Below, in pieces: positions 1-4,818 of a DNA stretch of 5,276 bases; positions within the stretch are counted from its first letter, which is position 1; each line of letters starts with the position of its first letter. The DNA comes from Thermoplasmata archaeon (GTDB lineage Archaea > Thermoplasmatota > Thermoplasmata > Lutacidiplasmatales > UBA184). The stretch covers positions 1 to 5,276 of the forward strand of contig JASIDM010000092.1 of the NCBI GenBank assembly GCA_030044695.1, in the 5' to 3' direction. The notes beneath the pieces were generated by a model that saw nothing but the letters and a program-made list of their open reading frames with translations, had not been told where the DNA came from and did no database searches. Position numbers and translations under genes: made by a program.

Positions 1-233
1 GAGCCGATGTTCTGCATCGTGAACAGCATCGCCCCGACGATCTCGAGCGGGCGGAGCGACGGCGGCGAGATCAGGGAGAGGAAGTACAGGAAGATGAACG
101 GCAGCAGGACCGGCGTGATCGTCACGGCGGGGTTGCGGGAGATCCAGCGCCATCCGACCAGCAGGAACGCCGGCAGGGCCCGGCCCCGGACCGGCACGTT
201 GGGGTAGCGGGAGGAGACCGGCTCGGCGGCCAT
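1..233 (-). CDS. ABC-2 type transporter permease, second subunit (N-terminal part only)
   Basis: Open frame starting with ATG at 233 and running off the left edge with no stop; about 77 residues are present. It begins MAAEPVSSRY, has an amphipathic stretch with Trp and Arg (residues 23-33, LLVGWRWISRNP), then a hydrophobic segment at about 38-57 (PVLLPFIFLYFLSLI), and a second hydrophobic segment starts at about 64 (EIVGAMLFTMQNIG). A short cytosolic lead, a first helix and a glycine-containing second helix fit the start of an ABC-2 membrane subunit. The ATG overlaps the TGA of the upstream permease (ATGA), and GGGAG lies 5 nt before it, so translational coupling is likely. It probably pairs with the 233-994 permease as a heterodimeric channel driven by the ATPase at 984-1910. 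What is seen is the frame, overlap and hydrophobicity; the family call leans on gene context because only the N-terminus is present. Confidence 0.72.
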   Translation of the reverse strand, partial: MAAEPVSSRYPNVPVRGRALPAFLLVGWRWISRNPAVTITPVLLPFIFLYFLSLISPPSLRPLEIVGAMLFTMQNIG

Positions 234-994
234 CAGCGCTCCCGGGCGGTGCGTCGGGCCCAGTAGACCGCGAAGAGGAACAGCGCCGCCGACTCGACGA
301 CGAGCCCGACGGCGGCGAGCTCGAGCTGGCCGCCGGTCGGATGGGCCGCCCCGATCGCCGTCTGGAGGATCGCCGCGGCCGCGCTGGGCGGCATGAGCAG
401 CACGATCGGCCGCAGTCCCGAGGGGAACAGGCCGAGCGGGTAGAAGACCGGGGGCAGGACGCCGAAGACGTTGAAGAACAGGCTCGCGTAGGCCCAGATC
501 GCCCGGTTGTCCTGGAACGCCGTCGAGAGGACGTAGCCGATCGACGCCGCGCAGAGCCAGACCGCGGCGGCGAGGATCACCAGGAGCCCGACCTCGAGGA
601 GGCTGAGGTGGACGACCAGGTCCGCGAGGACGCCGACGACGGCCACCGGGGCGAGGTAGACGACCAGGATCCCGATGGAGAGCCCGAGGAAGTACCCCTC
701 CGCCGTGAGGGGGCCGGCGAGGTACAGCTCGTTGGCCTTGTGGTCGATGCGGATGTAGGCGGCCTCGTTGAGCACCCGCTGGCCCATCGCGAACATCGAG
801 AACAGGACGGCCCCGAGGAGCGCGACGCCGATGAGGCCCGGGTTGAGGATCCAGACGAACACGAGCAGGACGCCCTGGACGACCATCGAGGTCGCCATGG
901 CGAGCTCCTCGTGGGCCTGGACGAGCGCCTCCGTACGCAGGAACGCCGTCGTGCCGCGGAACGGCCGGGGCGCGTCGGCGGTGCTAGTCGTCAT
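233..994 (-). CDS. ABC-2 type transporter permease, first subunit
   Basis: 253-residue integral membrane protein with about six predicted helices (roughly residues 36-50, 54-70, 101-121, 132-157, 168-187 and 225-246), the usual number and length for an ABC-2 family permease. The hydrophilic stretch between helices 2 and 3 (about 78-100, AAYIRIDHKANELYLAGPLT) resembles the cytosolic coupling loop of this family, with the typical 'xxPLTxxEY' ending before helix 3. A Pro-rich turn (PPVFYPLG, 181-188) precedes the last periplasmic or extracellular segment, as in many ABC-2 proteins. The C-terminus is basic (ARRTARER), as expected on the cytosolic side. The ATG lies 11 bp inside the end of the ATPase gene, and the TGA overlaps the next permease start, so the three are one operon. 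No strong Shine-Dalgarno precedes the ATG, which fits coupling to upstream translation. The substrate is unknown; multidrug, lipid or glycoconjugate export are all possible. Confidence 0.87.
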   Translation of the reverse strand: MTTSTADAPRPFRGTTAFLRTEALVQAHEELAMATSMVVQGVLLVFVWILNPGLIGVALLGAVLFSMFAMGQRVLNEAAYIRIDHKANELYLAGPLTAEGYFLGLSIGILVVYLAPVAVVGVLADLVVHLSLLEVGLLVILAAAVWLCAASIGYVLSTAFQDNRAIWAYASLFFNVFGVLPPVFYPLGLFPSGLRPIVLLMPPSAAAAILQTAIGAAHPTGGQLELAAVGLVVESAALFLFAVYWARRTARER

Positions 995-1910
995 CGATCG
1001 ACCGCCCGACGACGTTCAGGAACGCCTCCTCGAGCGTCACCGGGCCGACGGTCGCCGTCAGGCCTCGGCCGACGGCCGTCGCCATGAGCTCGCCCAGACG
1101 CTCCGGGGCGACGATGACCGTGAGCCCGGGGCCGTCCGCGACGCACGAGCCGAAGCCGCGGAACGCGTCGATCGCGCGCGCCCCCTCGGGCAGGTGGACC
1201 TTCAGCGTCCCGCCGACGGAGCGCTTCAGGTCCTCGGCGGTGCCGCTGACGAGGACCTGGCCGCGCTCGATGATGTACAGCCGCTGGCTAAGCGCGTCGG
1301 CCTCGTCCAGGTAGTGGGTCGTGAGCACGATCGTCGACCCGCGCCGCGTCAGCTCGCGCAGCGATTCCCAGACGGAGCGCCGCGCGAACGGGTCCATCCC
1401 GATCGTCGGCTCGTCCAGGAAGAGGAGCGGCGCCTCCGTGGCGATCACCGTCGCGACCATCGTCCGCTGCCGCTGCCCGCCGGAGAGGGTGATCGCGAGC
1501 CGGTCCGCCGACTCCAACAGCCCCATCCGCTCGAGCGACTCCTCGGTGCGCGCCTTCGCGGTCTCTCGGCCGAGCCCCCGGGCCCGCAGGTACGTGTACA
1601 CCTGCTCGCGCGGGGTGAGGTGGAAGAACGGCTTGCCCTCCTGCGGCACCACGGCGATGTAGGGCCGGACCCGTTCCGGATGCCGGTCCACGTCGACGTC
1701 GAAGACCTGGATCGACCCCGACGTCGGGCGCAGTAGGGTCGAGGCGATCCGCAGGAACGTCGTCTTCCCCGCCCCGTTCCGGCCGAGCAGGGCGACCCGT
1801 TCCCCCCGACGCACCTCGAGCGAGACCCCGGCGAGCGCCCGGACCGCCGGCGCGCCCTTCGAAAGGTACGTCTTGCGAAGCTCCCGGCTCTGGAGGGCGA
1901 CCTCGCTCAC
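984..1910 (-). CDS. ABC transporter ATP-binding protein (DrrA/ABC-2 exporter type)
   Basis: Cytosolic ATPase of the exporter, 308 residues from GTG at 1910. All nucleotide-binding motifs are intact: Walker A GRNGAGKT (43-50, Lys49), Q-loop VVPQ (Gln90), signature LSGGQ (142-146), Walker B LLFLDE (162-167, catalytic Glu167), D-loop GMDP (171-174) and switch His199 in TTHYLDEAD. The region after about 235 is a DrrA-like accessory domain that ends with the family's closing LEEAFL motif (about 293-298). It is followed with an 11-bp overlap by the permease at 233-994. Start choice: an in-frame GTG two codons upstream (1916) also exists, but GGAGG at 1918-1922 is 1 nt from it and 7 nt from the 1910 GTG, so 1910 is favoured. 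Hairpins over this ribosome-binding region are described separately. Function as an ATPase is near certain; DrrA-type drug export is only the nearest well-known relative. Confidence 0.95.
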   Translation of the reverse strand: MSEVALQSRELRKTYLSKGAPAVRALAGVSLEVRRGERVALLGRNGAGKTTFLRIASTLLRPTSGSIQVFDVDVDRHPERVRPYIAVVPQEGKPFFHLTPREQVYTYLRARGLGRETAKARTEESLERMGLLESADRLAITLSGGQRQRTMVATVIATEAPLLFLDEPTIGMDPFARRSVWESLRELTRRGSTIVLTTHYLDEADALSQRLYIIERGQVLVSGTAEDLKRSVGGTLKVHLPEGARAIDAFRGFGSCVADGPGLTVIVAPERLGELMATAVGRGLTATVGPVTLEEAFLNVVGRSIDDD

Positions 1911-1915
1911 CGACA

Positions 1916-1924
1916 CCCCTCCCC
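1916..1924 (-). promoter_or_regulatory. Shine-Dalgarno site of the ABC ATPase gene, which decides its start
   Basis: On the minus strand the run GGGGAGGGG lies here, with the GGAGG core at 1922-1918. It leaves 7 nt to the GTG at 1910 but only 1 nt to the GTG at 1916, so the shorter reading frame is preferred. This is the strongest ribosome-binding site in the window. The complementary CCCCTC at 1935-1930 could pair with GAGGGG at 1921-1916. Confidence 0.6.
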
Positions 1925-1935
1925 GGGCCGAGGGG

Positions 1936-1964
1936 CCCGAGGTCCGATCCCCCGAGGTCGACCT
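1936..1964. repeat. 9-bp direct repeat plus 10-bp palindrome upstream of the ABC operon
   Basis: CCCGAGGTC occurs at 1936-1944 and again at 1951-1959, a 15-bp period. The second copy runs into the perfect palindrome AGGTCGACCT (1955-1964). The pair lies about 26-54 nt upstream of the ATPase start codon, where an operator could sit, but short repeats are common in DNA this rich in G+C. No convincing TATA box or -10/-35 pair is seen nearby; the only weakly AT-containing spot is CTAGTAC near 1990-1996. Confidence 0.35.
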
Positions 1965-2029
1965 GCGCCGATCGGAGGGTCGGGGGGCCGTACTAGGCCC
2001 ACCGGCCTCCTTCGGCGAACGGGCGCCCG

Positions 2030-2076
2030 CGCGGGGCGATCGGCGACGGCTCGCGCCGAGCCCCGATCGTCCCGCG
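2030..2076. repeat. 47-nt imperfect palindrome (long hairpin with a 4-nt bulge) between flippase and ABC operon
   Basis: Plus-strand reading: left arm CGCGGGGCGATCGG (2030-2043), unpaired CGAC (2044-2047), GGCTCG (2048-2053), loop CGC (2054-2056), CGAGCC (2057-2062), then CCGATCGTCCCGCG (2063-2076). All 20 arm positions pair, 19 as Watson-Crick and one as G-U (2036 with 2070). In minus-strand RNA that one pair becomes an A-C mismatch. It sits about 130 nt after the flippase stop and about 120 nt before the ATPase start, so it may be in the 3' end of one transcript or the leader of the other. No T-run follows on either side, so it is not a standard intrinsic terminator. The role is unknown. 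Confidence 0.6.
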
Positions 2077-2204
2077 GAGGCGTCCCGGACCCGGGAAGGC
2101 CCGCGGAGCCAGCGTCCAAGTCCTCATGCCGCTCCGTTCCCGCCCGGGGCACGGGACGGCGGGCTTAACGTCTGCGCGCTCGCCGCGCGCCGGCGTGGGC
2201 CCGC

Positions 2205-4019
2205 CTAGCTGCCGCCGTTCCCCGGTCCGCGACCTTCCTCCGTCCCCTCCTCGGGGGTCCCACCGGCGCCGAACGACGGCAGTTCGGTCGTCCCGGTGAA
2301 CGGCTCCGGGAACTCCATGGTGCGGAGCCCGGGGGCCTGCCGAAGGTCGATCGGGGGCAGCGACGGCGAGGTGCGGACGCGGCAGATCCGCGAGAGCGGC
2401 TCGTAGATCCCCTTGGGGATGCTCAGCGAACCGCCGATCCGGCGAACGTCCTCCTGGGTGAGCTCGCCGACGAAGGCCAGCACGACGAAGTAGACGAAGA
2501 ACCCGATGAGCACGGCCGCGAGCAGCTCGAGCCCGGCGATGAGCCCCGTGCCCGGGCGCAGGGGGAACAGTTCCGGGAAGACCCGCGTACGATTGACGAG
2601 GGACAGCGCCGCGAACGAGATCGCCGCGCTGATCGTGATCCGGACGATCGACTTCGGGTCGATGTGCACGCGGATGAGGGTCTCCACGAAGTACGTGTTC
2701 AGGACGAGCGCCGCGATCCCCGAGAAGAGGACCGCCACGGAGGCGCTGATGAGGCCGTCCTGCGTCGGGAGGATCCCCCACGGCGGCATCAGCACCACGA
2801 TCGCCAGGATCAGGACCCCGACCTGCGCGCCGGTGATGTACAGCTCGAGGCGACGTCGGCCGATCGCGTCCAGGCTCGTGAGGAGGATCTGGCTGAAGGC
2901 GAACGGGATCGCCCCGCCGACCAGGATCGCGAGCGGCCAGGCCCCGGGGCCGGCGTAGAGCCGGGTGGCGAAGACGTCCAGGAACGTGTACCGATACGTC
3001 ACCAGCGCGACGACCCCCGGTACGAGCAGCATGGCGCAGTACCGCAGCGCGTGCCAGGTGCCCGCCCGGACGAGCTCGTAACGCTCCTGCCGATGGAGCC
3101 CGGCGAGGTACGGGAACAGCGGCGTGGCGACGGCGATCGGGAGCGAGAGGACGAGCACCCTCCAGCCGTTCGCGGTGAGGAAGATCGACAGCTGGGAAGG
3201 TCCGAGGTCCCCGCTGACGACCAGCGGGATCATGTTCGTGACGAGGTAGTTGAGCATCAGACCGCCCATCAACGGCCACGCGTACCGGAAGAGGTGGACG
3301 ACCTCGTGGCGCACGAACGCCCGGATCCGGGAGCGCACCGCCGAGAAGCTGAAGATCGCGGAGGCGCACGCGCCGGCCGTGTAGGCGGCCGTGATCCCGT
3401 CCAGGCTGTGCCAGTCGTAGGCGACGAGGATCAGGGCCGGCAGGCGCACGATCGCCTCGACCAGCCCCGGGAACTGCGCGCGCAGCGAGTTCCCCAGGCC
3501 GACGTACATCTGGTTGTACACCGTGGAGAACGACCAGAGCACCGGTAGGCAGAGGAAGATCCCGAGCGGCAGGAGCTCGGAGCCGACGGCGAGCCGGTGG
3601 CCGAACAGCTCGAACGGGGCGATGACGAACAGGATCAGGCTCGCCGCCCCGACCATGGCGGTGCGCAGCAGGATGTAGGTGCCGGTGTTGTCCGTCGCCG
3701 GCTTGCCGCGCGCCAGGAAGAACGTGTAGGCGGCCCCGATCCGCAGGTCGCCGATGCCGTTGATCGACGAGCCGATCAGCAGGAACAGCTGCGCGGTGCC
3801 GACGAGGACGAGGCCCGCGTCGTTCTGGGCGATCCGCTTGTAGATGAAGATGTTCCCGACGAGGCCGATCACCTGCGTCGCCAGGGCCGTCGCGAAGACG
3901 ACGCCCGAGCTCAGGGCGAGCGGGTGGGCCTGCTTCGGGACCTCGGGGATCCTCGCCGTGGTCGACGGCGAGGGCGCGCTCCCGGCCAAAGGGCACCGGC
4001 CCGACCACACGGCGGGCAC
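2205..4019 (-). CDS. Polytopic membrane flippase, MATE/Wzx-like (polysaccharide or lipid-linked oligosaccharide transporter)
   Basis: 604 residues with about 14 hydrophobic segments (roughly 37-58, 70-88, 115-135, 145-165, 183-201, 207-226, 245-268, 283-303, 325-342, 360-382, 395-412, 422-442, 458-475, 492-518), the number typical of Wzx-type members of the MOP superfamily. The first segment, with Gln49 and Gly52 and then NIFIYKRIAQNDAG, looks like the conserved first helix of this family. The likely role is moving lipid-linked saccharides across the cytoplasmic membrane for surface polymer or glycoprotein assembly; no glycosyltransferase is in view. Oddities: a hydrophilic Pro/Gly/Glu-rich tail of about 60 residues after 545, ending GRGPGNGGS, which is probably cytosolic. 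The start is uncertain: GTG at 4019 has no Shine-Dalgarno; in-frame GTG (4010) and TTG (3989) are alternatives, all upstream of the first helix. The gene begins 30 bp after the VOC stop and may be cotranscribed with it. A lipid or drug MATE transporter is the alternative reading. Confidence 0.85.
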   Translation of the reverse strand: MPAVWSGRCPLAGSAPSPSTTARIPEVPKQAHPLALSSGVVFATALATQVIGLVGNIFIYKRIAQNDAGLVLVGTAQLFLLIGSSINGIGDLRIGAAYTFFLARGKPATDNTGTYILLRTAMVGAASLILFVIAPFELFGHRLAVGSELLPLGIFLCLPVLWSFSTVYNQMYVGLGNSLRAQFPGLVEAIVRLPALILVAYDWHSLDGITAAYTAGACASAIFSFSAVRSRIRAFVRHEVVHLFRYAWPLMGGLMLNYLVTNMIPLVVSGDLGPSQLSIFLTANGWRVLVLSLPIAVATPLFPYLAGLHRQERYELVRAGTWHALRYCAMLLVPGVVALVTYRYTFLDVFATRLYAGPGAWPLAILVGGAIPFAFSQILLTSLDAIGRRRLELYITGAQVGVLILAIVVLMPPWGILPTQDGLISASVAVLFSGIAALVLNTYFVETLIRVHIDPKSIVRITISAAISFAALSLVNRTRVFPELFPLRPGTGLIAGLELLAAVLIGFFVYFVVLAFVGELTQEDVRRIGGSLSIPKGIYEPLSRICRVRTSPSLPPIDLRQAPGLRTMEFPEPFTGTTELPSFGAGGTPEEGTEEGRGPGNGGS

Positions 4020-4028
4020 GTCATATGG
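4020..4028 (-). promoter_or_regulatory. Possible TATA-like element before the flippase
   Basis: The minus strand reads GCCATATGAC across this 30-bp gap, one of the few AT-containing spots in the window. If it is an archaeal TATA box, transcription would begin about 25 nt downstream near 3998. That would favour the TTG at 3989 as a near-leaderless start over the GTG at 4019. Equally, the gap may simply be an intercistronic spacer in a VOC-flippase operon. Confidence 0.2.
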
Positions 4029-4049
4029 CCGTCGGTCGAACGGATGGGA

Positions 4050-4541
4050 TCAGGTCGGCGGGTGAGGGTCCCGGCGCGAGACCGACGGGCGCTCGTGCCG
4101 CCGGACCTTGCGGGCCCGCTGGACCGGGACCCGACGCTCCACGGTACGTCGCGCGAGGCGCCAGCGATGGAACTGCGTCTCGGTCGCCGACGGCTGACAG
4201 ACCCAGAGCTCGTGCCCGTCCGGGTCGCGGAACATCGCCGAGCGGCCGAACGGGCGATCGGCGAGCGGCTGCTCGAAGACCACCCCCCGCCCCTGCAGGT
4301 CGTCGCAGACCCCGTCGATGTCCGCGTCGACCGCGAGGACGATCCAGCTCCCCCGCGGAGGTAGGGCCGAGTCCGGGGCGACATGGATCGAGAGGAGCGT
4401 CCCTCCCGCTCCGAAGTGGAGCGCCTCGCCCGGCTCCTCCCGCCAGAGCGGCAGTCCTAGCGTTCCTCCGTAGAACGCCCGCGCCCGGGCGAGGTCGCGG
4501 ACGTAGAGGCCCAGGTTCAACGGTTCCGCCAGCGGCCGCAT
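4050..4541 (-). CDS. VOC-superfamily (glyoxalase/bleomycin-resistance fold) protein with a basic C-terminal tail
   Basis: 163 residues. Residues 7-118 form one VOC domain of two beta-alpha-beta-beta-beta modules: LNLGLYVRDLARARAFY then GGTLGLPLW in the first, WIVLAVDADIDGVCDDLQGRG in the second, closing with the hallmark FRDPDGHELWV (104-114). VOC proteins include glyoxalase I, ring-cleaving dioxygenases and antibiotic-binding proteins, usually cytosolic dimers; the substrate cannot be assigned. By my alignment to the usual pattern, Asn9 stands where the first metal His often lies. Trp113 stands at the usual final Glu position, although Glu111 is close by, so metal catalysis is doubtful. Residues 119-163 are an Arg-rich tail (HRWRLARRTVERRV and onward) outside the fold, perhaps real or perhaps an extension allowed by rare stop codons. 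ATG 4541 is chosen because the fold begins at once and a TATA-like box lies about 30 nt upstream. An in-frame ATG at 4610 would add 23 residues without homology to the fold. The flippase follows after 30 bp. Confidence 0.82.
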   Translation of the reverse strand: MRPLAEPLNLGLYVRDLARARAFYGGTLGLPLWREEPGEALHFGAGGTLLSIHVAPDSALPPRGSWIVLAVDADIDGVCDDLQGRGVVFEQPLADRPFGRSAMFRDPDGHELWVCQPSATETQFHRWRLARRTVERRVPVQRARKVRRHERPSVSRRDPHPPT

Positions 4542-4570
4542 GCTCGGCGGGCGACGAACGGTCTCCCGCG

Positions 4571-4577
4571 AGATAAG
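4571..4577 (-). promoter_or_regulatory. Candidate TATA-like promoter box of the VOC gene
   Basis: CTTATCT on the minus strand within an otherwise GC-rich gap. Its centre is about 33 nt upstream of the ATG at 4541, so transcription starting about 26 nt further on would give a leader of only a few bases. The absence of a Shine-Dalgarno near that ATG fits such a near-leaderless archaeal transcript. This is inference from spacing and composition. Confidence 0.35.
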
Positions 4578-4612
4578 GCGGAGGGGGCCAGTGGGATCCA
4601 CCGGTGCCATAC

Positions 4613-4724
4613 TCCGGCGAAAGGCTCCGGCGCCGGACGCGGTCCTCGCCCCGAACGAGCCCCCCGGGGCGGGAGCCAGGCTCGGGTGAGGTGACCGAGG
4701 CTCCGTCGCTAGGAGCGACCGGGG
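4613..4724. repeat. Cluster of overlapping inverted repeats between the secreted-protein gene and the VOC gene
   Basis: Within the 277-bp gap 4542-4818 several stems can form. TCCGGCG (4613-4619) can pair with CGCCGGA (4631-4637), the latter also part of the perfect 12-bp palindrome TCCGGCGCCGGA (4626-4637). CGCCCCG (4647-4653) can pair with CGGGGCG (4665-4671). GGAGCC (4672-4677) can pair with GGCTCC (4699-4704), enclosing TCGG/CCGA and a 4-nt bulge. CTCC-GTCGCT (4701-4710) can pair with AGCGAC-C-GGGG (4714-4724) around an AGG loop, with one bulged base and one G-U. The last two compete for 4701-4704. No tRNA or known RNA is recognised here. The rest of the gap shows the promoter candidate and, at 4786-4806 just past the upstream stop, a weak GTTC-GAC/GTC-GA-GAAC stem. 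Confidence 0.4.
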
Positions 4725-4818
4725 GACCTGCGCCGGCAGGCTGTCTTCAGGGTCGGCCGATTCTCCCTCGGTGGATCCCTGCCGTGTTCGACCCCGAGTC
4801 GAGAACGTCGCGAACAAC

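Larger units (their letters stand above)
1911..2204. other. Intergenic region between flippase and ABC operon
   Basis: 294 bp with no convincing gene. Besides the palindrome, direct repeat and ribosome-binding site listed separately, it holds a 44-codon minus-strand frame (1993-2127, ATG with GGAG 4 nt upstream) that spans the palindrome. Its product is rich in Arg, Pro and Gly, as any random frame here would be, so I do not call it. A small AT-rich spot (GTTAAG, minus strand, about 2164-2169) lies about 40 nt before that ATG and is the best, though weak, TATA-like candidate in the gap. Confidence 0.5.

Noticed and set aside
341..1736. Long plus-strand frames opposite the ABC genes (341-1087 and 768-1736)
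   Set aside because: Products are Arg/Asp/Glu-rich and repetitive, as expected for antisense of GC-rich coding DNA. The opposite strand carries an ATPase with every motif intact.
1993..2127. 44-codon minus-strand small frame with GGAG before its ATG
   Set aside because: The product is rich in Arg, Pro and Gly, has no motif, and is interrupted in sense by the long palindrome. The upstream GGAG is weak evidence in this composition. A leader peptide remains possible but unsupported.
1993..4008. 671-codon minus-strand frame overlapping the flippase in another frame
   Set aside because: It is longer than the flippase, but its product is dominated by Arg, Pro, Gly and His with no membrane segments or motifs. 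Stop codons are rare in off-frames at this G+C content, and the flippase frame has clear helices.
2664..4576. Plus-strand frames opposite the flippase and VOC genes (2664-3548, 3597-4364, 4025-4576)
   Set aside because: Same antisense composition artefact, with no recognisable domain and no start signal; the real genes lie on the minus strand.
4780..4806. GTTCGAC looking like a tRNA T-loop
   Set aside because: The flanks cannot form a T-stem and there is no acceptor, D or anticodon arm at the proper distance on either strand.
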